A stretch of 64,000 nt of DNA from CAYFZO01 sp965211995 (GCA_965211995.1 OZ243040.1:1879615-1943614), one strand, 5' to 3'. Numbered from the stretch's first letter, positions 47,792 to 56,735 are shown. Translations and numbers: made by a program. Notes: generated by a model from the sequence alone, not told the origin.

Positions 47792-49180
47792 ATGAAGAGC
47801 CTGAGAGCGCGGTTGCTCGAGGAGTGCAAGCACAAAACGGCTTTCGAGAAGGCCGCGGCTTGCGCGCACGAATATCTCGACGGCGCGTTCGCAAGAAACG
47901 TCTTTCCCACCGACGCAGCGATAGAGAATCTGGCGCGGTTTTCGCAAGACCTGCCGGAAGGCATCGGCGACGCGGCGGAAATCATCAACACGCTCCATCA
48001 ATACGGCTCGCCCGCAACGGTAGCGCAGATCGGGGGGCGCTTCTTTGGCTTCGTGAACGGCGGCGCAATCCCCGCCGCGCTCGCCGCGCGGTGGCTCGCC
48101 GACGTTTGGGATCAGAACGCCGGCCTTTATGTCATGTCACCGGTGGCGTCGAAACTCGAGGAGGTGGTCGAGGGCTGGCTCAGGCAATTGTTCGGCCTGC
48201 CCGCCGCAACGGTCGCCGGCTTTGTCAGCGGCACGTCGGCCGCGACTTTCTGCGCGTTGGCGGCCGCGCGCTATCGCGTGTTGCAAAACCGGCATTGGGA
48301 CGTCAACGGCAGGGGCCTCAACGGCGCGCCCGGGGTCAGGGTTATCACCGGCAGGCAGGCTCACGCGACGGTCGTCAAGGCGGTCGCGCTGCTCGGGCTC
48401 GGCGTTGACAACGTCGAATGGGTGGATACCGACGAACAGGGCAGGATCATGCCGGCCGCCGTCCCGCGCATGGACGACGGCACGATCCTCATCCTGCAGG
48501 CCGGGAACGTGAACTCCGGTGCGTTCGACGCGTTCGACGAAGTTTGCGACGCGGCGAACGAGGCGGGCGCCTGGGTGCACATAGACGGCGCCTTCGGGTT
48601 GTGGGCGGCGGTCTCGGGGGAATTGAAACATCTGACCGCGGGCCTTGAAAAAGCGCAATCGTGGTCGGTGGACGGGCACAAAACGCTCAACGCGCCCTAC
48701 GACAGCGGCATCGTTTTATGCCGCGACGAACCGGCGCTGGTTCACGCCTTGCAGACTTCCGGGTCGTACCTGAGCTACAGCGACAAACGCGACGGCATGG
48801 CGTACACCTCTGAGATGTCGCGCAGGGCCAGGGCGGTCGAGTTGTGGGCGGCGCTCAGGTATCTCGGAAAGGCGGGCGTTGCCGAACTGGTTTACGATCT
48901 GCACCGGCGGGCGGTGCAGATCGGCGAGGCGCTGAAAGCCGAGGGCTTTCAAGTGGTGAACGAGGTGGTGTTCAACCAAACCCTGATTGCCTGCGACAGC
49001 GACGAGTTGACCGAAGCGGTTGTGAAGCGCGTCCAGCGTTCGGGAGAATGTTGGGTCGGCGGCGCCAAGTGGTTTGGACGATCGGTGATCAGGATCAGCG
49101 TCTGCTCGTGGGCGACCACCGAGCAGGATATCGCGCGCGCCGTGCGCGCTTTTACAGCCGCCAGAGACGAGGCTTTGTAG
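47792..49180 (+). CDS. PLP-dependent group II decarboxylase, substrate unknown
   Basis: 462 aa. PLP lysine Lys297 in SVDGHKTLNAPYDSG, with HIDGAFG (Asp265) before it, and VSGTSAATFCALAAAR as the phosphate loop: the order of glutamate/aromatic amino-acid/aspartate decarboxylases. The substrate (Glu, Asp, diaminobutyrate, aromatic) cannot be told. GGAGG lies 6 nt before ATG 47792. Alone on its strand; divergent from the atp operon. Confidence 0.88.
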   Translation: MKSLRARLLEECKHKTAFEKAAACAHEYLDGAFARNVFPTDAAIENLARFSQDLPEGIGDAAEIINTLHQYGSPATVAQIGGRFFGFVNGGAIPAALAARWLADVWDQNAGLYVMSPVASKLEEVVEGWLRQLFGLPAATVAGFVSGTSAATFCALAAARYRVLQNRHWDVNGRGLNGAPGVRVITGRQAHATVVKAVALLGLGVDNVEWVDTDEQGRIMPAAVPRMDDGTILILQAGNVNSGAFDAFDEVCDAANEAGAWVHIDGAFGLWAAVSGELKHLTAGLEKAQSWSVDGHKTLNAPYDSGIVLCRDEPALVHALQTSGSYLSYSDKRDGMAYTSEMSRRARAVELWAALRYLGKAGVAELVYDLHRRAVQIGEALKAEGFQVVNEVVFNQTLIACDSDELTEAVVKRVQRSGECWVGGAKWFGRSVIRISVCSWATTEQDIARAVRAFTAARDEAL

Positions 49181-49221
49181 CCGCCGGAGACGAGGCCGGG
49201 GACGCAGCGTCCCGGGCGCTT

Positions 49222-49528
49222 GAGGCCGCGACGCTTTTCCAAGCGAGGCCGCCGGCGCCGGACGCAATCGTAATGCCCGCCGCGGCGAGCGCGCGAAGCA
49301 GCACGCAGTTCACGCCGACAGGCTGGTCGCCGGCGCCGGTCCCGCGTGCGCACCCGTGAGTCCCGTGCGGTGCCACAGGAATACGAACAGCAGGTTCATT
49401 GACGTTCGCGACCATCGCGATCACGGCGATCCGCACCGGCAGTTTGGTGTTCTGCGCGTGAAAAAAGCGGCACTCAGAAGTTTGATGAGCATCAAGGCGG
49501 GCAGTCCCGCCGCGTACGCGAGCAGCGC
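49222..49528 (-). pseudogene. murJ: decayed partial copy of murJ
   Basis: About 307 nt closely matching murJ 50013-50329 (for example GAGGCCGCGACGCTTTTCCAA in both), with small deletions and frame breaks. On the minus strand it still reads LNCVL-like and VWKSVAAS-like scraps. Not functional. It starts 41 nt after the decarboxylase gene. Confidence 0.88.
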
Positions 49529-49746
49529 CGGACTTTGCATGTGATTCCGGATCGAACCTTCATTTCGTTCGTGAAAAAAATGGTTCACCTTAAGCCGTGA
49601 AGAGTGGCGCCTGCCGGGCCGTAACCCCCCGGGGCTCACTCGGTAAGATACCCCCTAAGCTGCCAGTAGTACGAAAGTGCATCAGACACCGGGGAGAACG
49701 GTAGCCCCATGCGGATGGTGTGGCAAGAGAGAGGCGTAAATCGGGA
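49529..49746. other. gap between two murJ fragments
   Basis: No gene found. It contains a GC hairpin (GCCGGGCCGTAACCCCCCGG) near 49615. The sequence does not resemble murJ, and I could not identify it as a mobile element. Confidence 0.4.
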
Positions 49747-49809
49747 CAGCCCCGCCGCGTACGCGAGCAGCGCCATGCGCGTGTCTGCGGGGGTGAATTC
49801 ACGCGACTG
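49747..49809 (-). pseudogene. murJ: second short copy of a murJ segment
   Basis: CAGCCCCGCCGCGTACGCGA and the following ATGCGCGTGTCTGCGGGGGT repeat murJ 50303-50374 with a 9-nt deletion. It ends 10 nt before the murJ stop codon, so this copy abuts the gene it came from. Confidence 0.85.
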
Positions 49810-49819
49810 CTTTTTTCTT

Positions 49820-51340
49820 TCAGGGCGTTGTTTCTTCCCGCGGCACCGTCAACTGCGCCGGGCGCACGCCGAGCGCCAGCATCGTCGCGACGTACAGCGC
49901 CGCGCCGAACGCGATCAATGCGGCGAGCGCAGCGAGGCGCAGGCCGGCGGAGAAGCCGCTCCATACGGCGGCGTCGGGAGACAGCGCGAGCAGGCCGGCG
50001 CCCATCGCGAGCGAGGCCGCGACGCTTTTCCAAACGAGGCCGCCGTTGCCGGACGCGGTCGAAATGCCCGCCGCGGCGAGCGCGCGATACAGCAGCACGC
50101 AGTTCAGCCACGCCGACAGGCTGGTCGCCAGCGCCAGTCCCGCGTGCGCACCCGCGAGTCCCGTGCGTTGCCACAGGAATACGAACAGCAGGTTCATGAT
50201 GAGGTTCGCGATCATCGCGATCACGGCGATTCGCACCGGCTGTTTGGTGTTCTGGCGCGCGAAAAAAGCGGCACTCAGGAGTTTGATGAGCATAAAGGCG
50301 GGCAGCCCCGCCGCGTACGCGAGCAGCGCGAGCAGTGCCATGCGCGTGTCTGCGGGGGTGAATTCGCGGTACTGCACCAGCGAGATCAGGATCGGCTCGG
50401 CGAGCGTTGCAAGGCCGCTCAGGCACGGCAGCGCGATCAGCCATTCGGTTTTCACCCCCCAGTTCAGCGCGGCGTTGAACTGCTCCGCTTCGCGCGCGGC
50501 GTAATGCCGTGCCAAGCGCGGCAGCAGCACGGTCGCGATCGCCACCGCGAACAAGCCGACGGGCAACTCGATGAAACGGTCGGCGATATACAGCCAACTG
50601 ATGCTGCCGGCGGCGAGAAACGACGCGATCAGCGTGTCGATCAGCAGGTTGACCTGCACCACCGAGGCGCCGAAGATTGCCGGCGACATCAGCCGCATGA
50701 TCCGGCGCACCCCTTCGTCGCGGAAGCCGAGCGAGGGGCGCGGCAACAGGCCCAGCCGCTTCAGGAACGGCAACTGCACCGCGAGTTGGGCGACGCCCGC
50801 AATCAGCACGCCCCAAGCCAGCGCGGTAATCGGCGACTCCATCGTCGGCGCGAGCCACAAGGCGGCGGCGATCAGCGACAGGTTCAACAGTATCGGCGTG
50901 AAAGCCGGCACGCCGAAGCGCCCGAAGCAGTTAAGAATGCCGCCTGCCAGCGCGGTAAGTGAAATGAAGAAGATGTAGGGGAAAGTGATGCGCAGCATCT
51001 GCGTCGCGAGTTCCAGGCGCGGTGCATCGGCGCTGAAACCGGGGGCGAAGAGCCTGATCAGGATCGGCGCGAGCAAGACGCCCGCAGCGGTGACGCCCGC
51101 GAGCACGACCGCGAGAGTCCCGGCGGTGCGGTCGGTCAGCGTTTTGAGTTCGGCGGCGCTGCGTTTTTCTCTGAACTCCGCCAGCACCGGCACCAGCGCC
51201 TGCGTGAAAGCCCCTTCCGCAAACAGGCGGCGCAGAAAATTGGGCAGGCGGAACGCGACGAGAAAAGCGTCGGTCAGGCCGCTCGCGCCGAAGGTGATCA
51301 TAATCACGGCGTCGCGCAGATAGCCGAAGATGCGCGACAC
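49820..51340 (-). CDS. murJ: lipid II flippase MurJ
   Basis: 506 aa polytopic MATE-like protein that flips lipid II across the inner membrane. The family opening SRIFGYLRDAVI and ATDAFFVAF-like LTDAFLVAFRLPNFLRRLFAEGAF are present, and 14 hydrophobic segments fit. GTG 51340 is the first usable start, but similarity to the family appears to run upstream in frame (FRASLTFSGITFV) without an ATG, GTG or TTG before the TnpB remnant. The native start may be lost or be a rare codon, so the N-terminus is uncertain. Essential gene, so some start must work. Confidence 0.9.
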   Translation of the reverse strand: MSRIFGYLRDAVIMITFGASGLTDAFLVAFRLPNFLRRLFAEGAFTQALVPVLAEFREKRSAAELKTLTDRTAGTLAVVLAGVTAAGVLLAPILIRLFAPGFSADAPRLELATQMLRITFPYIFFISLTALAGGILNCFGRFGVPAFTPILLNLSLIAAALWLAPTMESPITALAWGVLIAGVAQLAVQLPFLKRLGLLPRPSLGFRDEGVRRIMRLMSPAIFGASVVQVNLLIDTLIASFLAAGSISWLYIADRFIELPVGLFAVAIATVLLPRLARHYAAREAEQFNAALNWGVKTEWLIALPCLSGLATLAEPILISLVQYREFTPADTRMALLALLAYAAGLPAFMLIKLLSAAFFARQNTKQPVRIAVIAMIANLIMNLLFVFLWQRTGLAGAHAGLALATSLSAWLNCVLLYRALAAAGISTASGNGGLVWKSVAASLAMGAGLLALSPDAAVWSGFSAGLRLAALAALIAFGAALYVATMLALGVRPAQLTVPREETTP

Positions 51341-51413
51341 GAAAGTGATGCCGGAGAACGTCAGCGATGCTCTAAAGACGTTGTGGGAGGAGCGGGAAAT
51401 GGTTATTTTGAGG

Positions 51414-51600
51414 GTTATATACGGTAATTCGCAGGCTTCCCTGCGGGCATGGTATCAATTTCGCATTGCGCGGGCCGACCGGCGTTGCCGCCTCCACGCG
51501 CACCGGCCTCAATCCCGGAGGCCGGGATCTTCAGCGCGGCGTTCACGTCCGCGTTGTCCCGATGACCGCTACCCGCATTTGCGGACGATAACGGGCTGTT
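51414..51600 (-). pseudogene. C-terminal remnant of a TnpB (IS200/IS605 or IS1341 type)
   Basis: On the minus strand the frame ending at 51414 reads GHRDNADVNAALKIPASG, the diagnostic end of TnpB zinc-ribbon/RuvC-III, followed by a variable tail. Just upstream another frame holds VRKCG, the zinc-ribbon cysteine, so there is also a frameshift. Only this last part of the gene is present. It lies 73 nt before the present murJ start. Confidence 0.75.
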
Positions 51601-51621
51601 TTGTGTGCTTTCATCTGCGGG

Positions 51622-52365
51622 CTATTGTATAGAATTAATTTTCATCTGTTGCATTAAAGAGGATGGGGGGGGGGGGGGGGGGGGGGGGGGCATAATTATA
51701 TAATCCGGCAGCATCTCCAATTTTTCCACAAATTTTCCGTAGATTCGGTTCAACCCCGCCGTTACCTCGGGCGGCAATGTGGCTGTGATGCTTGTGCGTT
51801 GCCGGCATTTGGGAAAATGATTGCGCGCAGCGGCGGGCAGTTCCAGAAAATCAAACAGCACGCCGAGGTTGTCCCACAGGGTTTCGTAGCGCAGCAACAG
51901 CACCGGTTTTGACAGGCGCGCCTGGTACCAACTGTTGAAGTGCCGTTCGATCAACAGTGTGTCTTTTCCCTGTTCTGCATATCCTTTCAGAGTTTTTGCG
52001 ACTGCAGGGTAAAACAGACGCCGCAAGCCGGCGTGCATGTACACGGCATGCTCGAAAGCATAGGCGCGGTGATACAGCGAACGGACGGCCGCAAGTGGAT
52101 TGGAGAACAAATAAATAAACCGGGCGGAGTGAACCCTGCCTGCGAGAGGTGCGCCGGCGTGTTTAAGGCAGTGGTATGGTTTAGGGCAGAGGTACGGCCG
52201 GTTCACCGTATAGCATTGCTTTGCAAGAAATTCCAATAACATGGTCGTCCCGCATCCTCCGTGGGAGGCAATCACTGCATCGTAATTTATTGGATCGTTC
52301 AGGATAAGGTTGGTGCAGCGCCGGGCTACAAAGAGCAGGCGCAACTGTTTACTGATTCTTTTCAT
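51622..52365 (-). CDS. sulfotransferase-like protein with poly-proline tail
   Basis: 247 aa. ASHGGCGTTMLLEF (about 33-46) resembles a PAPS 5'-phosphosulfate loop, and RFIYLFSNPLAAVRSLYHR (about 82-100) the 3'-phosphate loop, but the family fit is weak. The C-terminus has nine prolines encoded by a 26-nt C run, then SSLMQQMKINSIQ. A related protein lies at 55224-56219 (GGCG, IYLFxxPLA, LLRYETLWDNL shared). A role in modifying surface glycans is a guess. Confidence 0.6.
   Translation of the reverse strand: MKRISKQLRLLFVARRCTNLILNDPINYDAVIASHGGCGTTMLLEFLAKQCYTVNRPYLCPKPYHCLKHAGAPLAGRVHSARFIYLFSNPLAAVRSLYHRAYAFEHAVYMHAGLRRLFYPAVAKTLKGYAEQGKDTLLIERHFNSWYQARLSKPVLLLRYETLWDNLGVLFDFLELPAAARNHFPKCRQRTSITATLPPEVTAGLNRIYGKFVEKLEMLPDYIIMPPPPPPPPPSSLMQQMKINSIQ
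51665..51690 (-). repeat. 26-nt poly-C tract in coding sequence
   Basis: Twenty-six consecutive C on the coding strand, encoding the proline run. Loss or gain of single bases by slippage would switch the last ~13 residues between three tails (SSLMQQMK..., HPL, or ILFNATDEN). Length in one assembly may be unreliable. Confidence 0.95.
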
Positions 52366-52395
52366 CGCATTTCCGCCGGGAGTTGCTTTTGATTA

Positions 52396-52956
52396 TTACG
52401 CGTGACACGGCGCGGTGGAACCCTCGGCCAGCAAGGCTTCGACTTTTTCCATCAGCGCGTCTTTTTTCAATTCGCCGCTTTTGACAAAGCGCACCGTCCC
52501 GCCGCGGTCGAGCAATGCGCTGAAAGGCAAGCCGCCGCCGGCGTTGCCGAACTCGCGCATCAGAGCGGTTGCATCGTGTGCGCCGATCAACTGCGGGTAG
52601 CGAATGTTTTTGACGCCGCGCAAAAATTCCTCGACGCTATCTTGATCGTCTATGGCGACGCCGACGACTTCAAAACCGTCTTCATGGTACCACTCGCGAA
52701 CTTCGCTGAAAGCCGGGATTTCACGCCGGCACGGCGGACACCACGCCGCCCAAAAGTTGACCAGGACGATCTGCCCGTCCCAGGTGTCGCCGGACACCGC
52801 GCGGCCCGACAGGTCTTTCAGCGAGTAGTCGGGGCGGCACGTGCCGGCGGCGGCGCTCAGTGCCGGCTCCGTCGGCGTGATCCGCTTCAGGTAAAAGCCC
52901 GCGTACGCCGCGATTGCGCCGATCAGCAGCATGGTGAGCAGAGTATGGCGTTTCAT
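52396..52956 (-). CDS. TlpA-type thiol-disulfide oxidoreductase
   Basis: 186 aa. An N-terminal signal anchor (LLTMLLIGAIAAYAGFYL) and a thioredoxin fold with WAAWCPPCRREIP (active CPPC). Typical of periplasmic reductases that work in cytochrome c or disulfide repair. It starts 14 nt after dsbD and probably receives electrons from it. Confidence 0.93.
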   Translation of the reverse strand: MKRHTLLTMLLIGAIAAYAGFYLKRITPTEPALSAAAGTCRPDYSLKDLSGRAVSGDTWDGQIVLVNFWAAWCPPCRREIPAFSEVREWYHEDGFEVVGVAIDDQDSVEEFLRGVKNIRYPQLIGAHDATALMREFGNAGGGLPFSALLDRGGTVRFVKSGELKKDALMEKVEALLAEGSTAPCHA

Positions 52957-52970
52957 CGAGCCTGAGGCGC

Positions 52971-54812
52971 TCAGATTCTGCGGGTATTGAAAGTCTGCTC
53001 TACGTGGCGCGCGAAACGGCCGGCGTTCATGTATCCGACGATGCGTGCGGATTCAAATTCGTAACTGTTGGCGTCGAAGAACAGGATCGCCGGAGGCCCG
53101 AACAGCCCGAAATGCCTGAGCAGTTCTTTGTCGGCGTCGTTGTTCTGCGTGACGTCGGCTTGCAGCAGGGTCAGGCCGGCGAGCGCGGCCCTGACTTCGT
53201 TGTCGCTGAACGTGAACGCCTCCATTTCCTTGCAGGTGACGCACCAGTCGGCGTAAAAATCGAGCATCACCGGTTGTCCGCGCTGTTCCGCCAGCGAGAT
53301 TTCTTGTTGCAGTTGCTGCAGCGACCGTACCGGCTTGAAGTCGAGTGCGTGTATTTGCGCCGTTGCATTTGCGCCCGGCGCGGCGGCGAAATGCTCGAGC
53401 GGACGCAGCAGACTTGAGCCGCCGGTGGCGGCGCCTGCGACCAGCAGGGCGCCGTACAGCAGAATGACCGCGGCCAGGCCCTGAGTCAGCGCGCTGCCGC
53501 CGAGGGCGAAAGCGGCGCGTTTGGCAATCTGGTGCAGGTAAGCGGCGGCGAGCATCAACACGGCGCCGCTCAGCAGCAGGATGACGCCGGGCGGCGTGAC
53601 TCTGTCGAGCAGCCACACGGCGACGCCCAGCAGCAACAGGCCGAAGACGGCTTTGACCGCGTCGAGCATCGGCCCGGGCCGCGGCAGCAATTTGCCGAGC
53701 GAGGTGCCGATGATCAGCAGCGGGATCCCCATGCCGAGCGCGAGAGAAAACAGCGCAACGCCGCCGATGACGGCGTCGCCGGTCTGCGCGATGAACAGCA
53801 GCGCGCCGATCAGCGGCGCCGTGGTGCAGGGGCCGACGATCAGCGCCGACAGGCACCCCATGACCGCGGCGGTGCCCAGCGCCGGGTGCTTGTCTCCGCC
53901 GACGCGGTTGCTCCACGCGCTCAGCCGCGTTTGCACGGCGGCCGGCATTTGCAGGTCGTAGAGGCCGAACATGGATAACGCGAGCAGTGCGAACACGGCC
54001 GCGAACGAGCCGATGACCCACGGCTGCTGAAACCAGGCTTGCAGGGATTCGCCAGTCAGGCCGATGACGACGCCGAAGAGGCTGTAGGTGACCGCCATGG
54101 CAAGCACGTAACTGAGCGACAGACTGAATGTTTTGCCGCTCGACAAGCCGCGGCCGCCGCTGTTGCCGATGATGAGGCCGGACAGAATCGGCACCATCGG
54201 CAGTATGCACGGCGTAAACGCGAGCAGCAGACCGAAGCCGAGGAACGCGAGGGCGACGGCGAGCAGGTTGCTGTCTTTCAGTTGTTGCAGAACACGGAAT
54301 TGCTCGGATACGGGCGGTGCGGGCGTTGCGGGCGCCGCCGCCGCGGAATTCATGCGGGTCGCGCCGGGCACGCGGGACAGGTTCACCTGTTTGATGACCG
54401 GGGGATAGCACAGCCCGGCGTCGGCGCAGCCTTGGTATCTCAGGCTGACGAGCGCGTCACCGGCGCCGGCGGGGGGGCTGAAAGGGATCTCGACAAAGTG
54501 GCGGAATACGTCGGTTTCACCGAAGAATTCATCCTTCAGGCGCAGGCCGGGGGGCACTTTGGACGCGACGTTGCCGTGTTCCGATTCGATCCGGAACTTG
54601 TCGCGGTAGAGGTAATAGCGGTCGGCTATTTCCCATCTTGCGATAAAATCCGCTCCTGCGCGCACGATGCTCATGCGAAACGCTTCATCGGGCGGCAGAA
54701 ATTCATCGTCGGGAAACAGCGTCTGCGCGTGTGCCGCGATGCTCGCCGCGGCGATGGCGCCCGCAAGGAGGCCGCAAAGTGTCCGCCGGGCGGAGGTCTT
54801 GATCACGCGCAT
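52971..54812 (-). CDS. dsbD: thiol:disulfide interchange protein DsbD
   Basis: 613 aa. Carries electrons from cytosolic thioredoxin to the periplasm. Signal peptide; alpha domain with the cysteines of YQGCADAGLCYPP; eight-helix membrane domain with FTPCILPMVPIL and VGPCTTAPLIG; C-terminal thioredoxin-like domain with Cys524 and Cys527 in DWCVTCKEMEAF. Start ATG 54812 (MRVIKTSARRT) overlaps the cutA stop by 10 nt; a longer in-frame start would run through cutA. The cutA-dsbD order is common in gammaproteobacteria. Confidence 0.95.
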   Translation of the reverse strand: MRVIKTSARRTLCGLLAGAIAAASIAAHAQTLFPDDEFLPPDEAFRMSIVRAGADFIARWEIADRYYLYRDKFRIESEHGNVASKVPPGLRLKDEFFGETDVFRHFVEIPFSPPAGAGDALVSLRYQGCADAGLCYPPVIKQVNLSRVPGATRMNSAAAAPATPAPPVSEQFRVLQQLKDSNLLAVALAFLGFGLLLAFTPCILPMVPILSGLIIGNSGGRGLSSGKTFSLSLSYVLAMAVTYSLFGVVIGLTGESLQAWFQQPWVIGSFAAVFALLALSMFGLYDLQMPAAVQTRLSAWSNRVGGDKHPALGTAAVMGCLSALIVGPCTTAPLIGALLFIAQTGDAVIGGVALFSLALGMGIPLLIIGTSLGKLLPRPGPMLDAVKAVFGLLLLGVAVWLLDRVTPPGVILLLSGAVLMLAAAYLHQIAKRAAFALGGSALTQGLAAVILLYGALLVAGAATGGSSLLRPLEHFAAAPGANATAQIHALDFKPVRSLQQLQQEISLAEQRGQPVMLDFYADWCVTCKEMEAFTFSDNEVRAALAGLTLLQADVTQNNDADKELLRHFGLFGPPAILFFDANSYEFESARIVGYMNAGRFARHVEQTFNTRRI

Positions 54813-55126
54813 TGCCGTTTGGCCCAGTCGAGGTAAGCGTCGTTCACCGAGTGCAGCGGCAGCGCGATGATTTCCGGCACGTCGTAGGGGTGGTGCTCGG
54901 CGATGAACGAGGCGAGTTTCTGATAGTATTTGGCAAGCGCTTTGATGGTGAGGAGGTATTCTTCCTCGCGTTGCAGCCGGCCTTGCCAGCGGTAAACGGA
55001 GAGTACCGGGCCTGACACTTGAACGCAAGCCGCAAGCCGCCGCTCGACCAGCGCCATCGCCGTTTTCTCCGCTTGCGCACGGTGCGCGAAAGAAGTCCGG
55101 ACCAAGATCAAGTCGTGTGCCGACAT
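54803..55126 (-). CDS. cutA: divalent-cation tolerance protein CutA
   Basis: 107 aa trimeric PII-like protein. Marks: LVERRLAACVQV, SVYRWQGRLQREEEYLLTIK, HPYDVPEIIALPL. Precise role is unsettled in the family; linked to copper tolerance in E. coli. First gene of cutA-dsbD-tlpA. Confidence 0.95.
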   Translation of the reverse strand: MSAHDLILVRTSFAHRAQAEKTAMALVERRLAACVQVSGPVLSVYRWQGRLQREEEYLLTIKALAKYYQKLASFIAEHHPYDVPEIIALPLHSVNDAYLDWAKRQCA

Positions 55127-55223
55127 CGCGTCTCTCGTAATTGCCGGATAGTATTATAACGATACCGATATAAGTCGTGTTTTCCGCCGTTTGGCGGGTG
55201 CCGATTGGAGTCGCTCCAAAGCC

Positions 55224-56219
55224 ATGTTTTGGAAAGAGAAAATCAAGAAACCTTTGCGCCAGGTGTATTGGCGGTATCTTTGGCGCTATACGTCGTGGCG
55301 TGAGATCAAGATGTTTTTTAAAAAGAATAAAGAGGAAGCCGGCAAAGTTGTCCGTTTGATCTATTTTAGATTCTGGACGGGCATAGATAAAGTCGGCATC
55401 GTCGTGCGCGCAATTTATTACCAAACCGGCATCGTCGTGCGCGCAATTTATTGGTTCCTCATAAATAGGATAAGTGCCAGTTTGCGGAGGATGTATTGGA
55501 AATGTCGGTGGTGGTTGGATAGTCTGCGTTTGCGCAACCCGAGGCGGATAAGAGGGGTGAAAAAAATCATGCGGGCGCAACAGAATCTCCGCCGAGGCTA
55601 CGATGTAATCGTCGTTTCTTTCGGGGGATGCGGGTCAACCGGGTTGATAGATTTTTTAAAGGAAAAACACTATGTCGTCAATAGTTGGGACAATAGCGAT
55701 TTCCTTAAACACCTCGGTTCCCCCCCCGGCAACGCATCCGACCGTTATATTTATTTGTTTGGTGATCCGCTTGCGAGCGTCATCTCTTTCTATCACCGTA
55801 CCCGGACATACAACAGACGCTTCGCGGACATTCATTCCTTTACAATGGAAACAAGTCTGGGGCGCCCGACTTTTACCTCCGTCGCGAACACTTTGGAAAA
55901 GTACGCGGAGGAGGGGCAGGAAAGGTTTTTACTCGAGCAGCAATTCGACAATTGGTTCAATGCGCGTTTGTCCCGGCCGATCCTGTTCATGCGTTATGAG
56001 ACGATGTGGGATAACCTGGAAGTGTTGTTTGATTTCGTGGGTTTGCTCGCCGCCTGCGATGATTTTCCGGAATATCAGCCGCGTCAAAGCTCGATAGACA
56101 CGTTGTCGCCGGAGGTCTTAGCCGTGCTGAACCGGATGTACGGGAAGTTCACGCACAGGCTGAACGCGTTGCCGGACTGCGTCCTGCGCGAACCCGGCTC
56201 TTTCCCCGGGGCGCCGTGA
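55224..56219 (+). CDS. sulfotransferase-like protein, paralogue of 51622-52365
   Basis: 331 aa. The C-terminal two-thirds match the gene at 51622: VSFGGCGSTGLIDFL, RYIYLFGDPLASVISFYHR, LLEQQFDNWFNARLSRPILF, MRYETMWDNL. It has an extra N-terminal ~130 residues rich in Arg, Lys, Trp and Tyr, with an 11-residue repeat (GIVVRAIYYQT, GIVVRAIYWFL), which looks amphipathic and may bind membrane. ATG 55224 is chosen over TTG 55191. Function inferred only weakly. Confidence 0.6.
   Translation: MFWKEKIKKPLRQVYWRYLWRYTSWREIKMFFKKNKEEAGKVVRLIYFRFWTGIDKVGIVVRAIYYQTGIVVRAIYWFLINRISASLRRMYWKCRWWLDSLRLRNPRRIRGVKKIMRAQQNLRRGYDVIVVSFGGCGSTGLIDFLKEKHYVVNSWDNSDFLKHLGSPPGNASDRYIYLFGDPLASVISFYHRTRTYNRRFADIHSFTMETSLGRPTFTSVANTLEKYAEEGQERFLLEQQFDNWFNARLSRPILFMRYETMWDNLEVLFDFVGLLAACDDFPEYQPRQSSIDTLSPEVLAVLNRMYGKFTHRLNALPDCVLREPGSFPGAP
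55395..55452. repeat. 33-nt tandem repeat in the sulfotransferase-like gene
   Basis: GGCATCGTCGTGCGCGCAAT plus TTATT occurs exactly at 55395-55419 and 55428-55452, a period of 33 nt or 11 residues. The frame is kept. Exact identity suggests recent duplication. Confidence 0.9.
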
Positions 56220-56263
56220 GGCCGTTCGCCGGGCGCTGATTGCGCCGCTTCCCCATACCGTTT

Positions 56264-56698
56264 ATGTTGTTCCTGCTGCTGTTCATTCTGATCCCGCTGC
56301 TGGAGATCTACTTTTTTATAAAGGTGGGAGCGGCAATCGGGGCGGTGCCGACGGTGCTCGCGGTCATACTGACGGCGATTGTCGGCGTCGGCATGTTGCG
56401 GGTACAGGGGTTGAATACGCTGGCGCGTTTTCGCAACGCCGCCGCGCGCGGTGAAGCACCGGCCTTCGAGTTGCTCGAGGGCGTCATTCTGCTGCTCGGC
56501 GGTGCGTTGCTGCTGACGCCCGGGTTTTTCACCGACGGCGTGGGTTTTTTGTGCCTGCTGCGCACGAGCCGAGCGTGGATGGTGCATTACCTTGTCAGGC
56601 GCGTCGAGGTTGCAGGCTCCGGCTTCACCTGGGGCCGGAAACGCCGCCGCCCCGATGCGCTCGAAGGTAAATTCCGCGGCCGCGACCTCGACGACTGA
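56264..56698 (+). CDS. fxsA: FxsA-like membrane protein
   Basis: 144 aa. Hydrophobic start LFLLLFILIPLLEIYFFIKVG, then GMLRVQGLNTLARFRN and LLTPGFFTDGVGFLCLL, all FxsA signatures; in E. coli it protects against exclusion of T7 by the F plasmid. ATG 56264 preferred; TTG 56240 adds 8 residues. Convergent with groEL, which is the usual neighbourhood. Confidence 0.92.
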   Translation: MLFLLLFILIPLLEIYFFIKVGAAIGAVPTVLAVILTAIVGVGMLRVQGLNTLARFRNAAARGEAPAFELLEGVILLLGGALLLTPGFFTDGVGFLCLLRTSRAWMVHYLVRRVEVAGSGFTWGRKRRRPDALEGKFRGRDLDD

Positions 56699-56735
56699 AA
56701 AATCTCTGCCAAGTCTCCGCAGGTTCACGGACTCG

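Noticed and set aside
49529..49746. Group II intron or insertion sequence between the murJ fragments
   Set aside because: No reverse transcriptase or transposase frame and no convincing catalytic RNA domain.
52971..55580. An 869-codon start for dsbD
   Set aside because: The extra N-terminal part runs through cutA and has no signal peptide; ATG 54812 gives a proper one.
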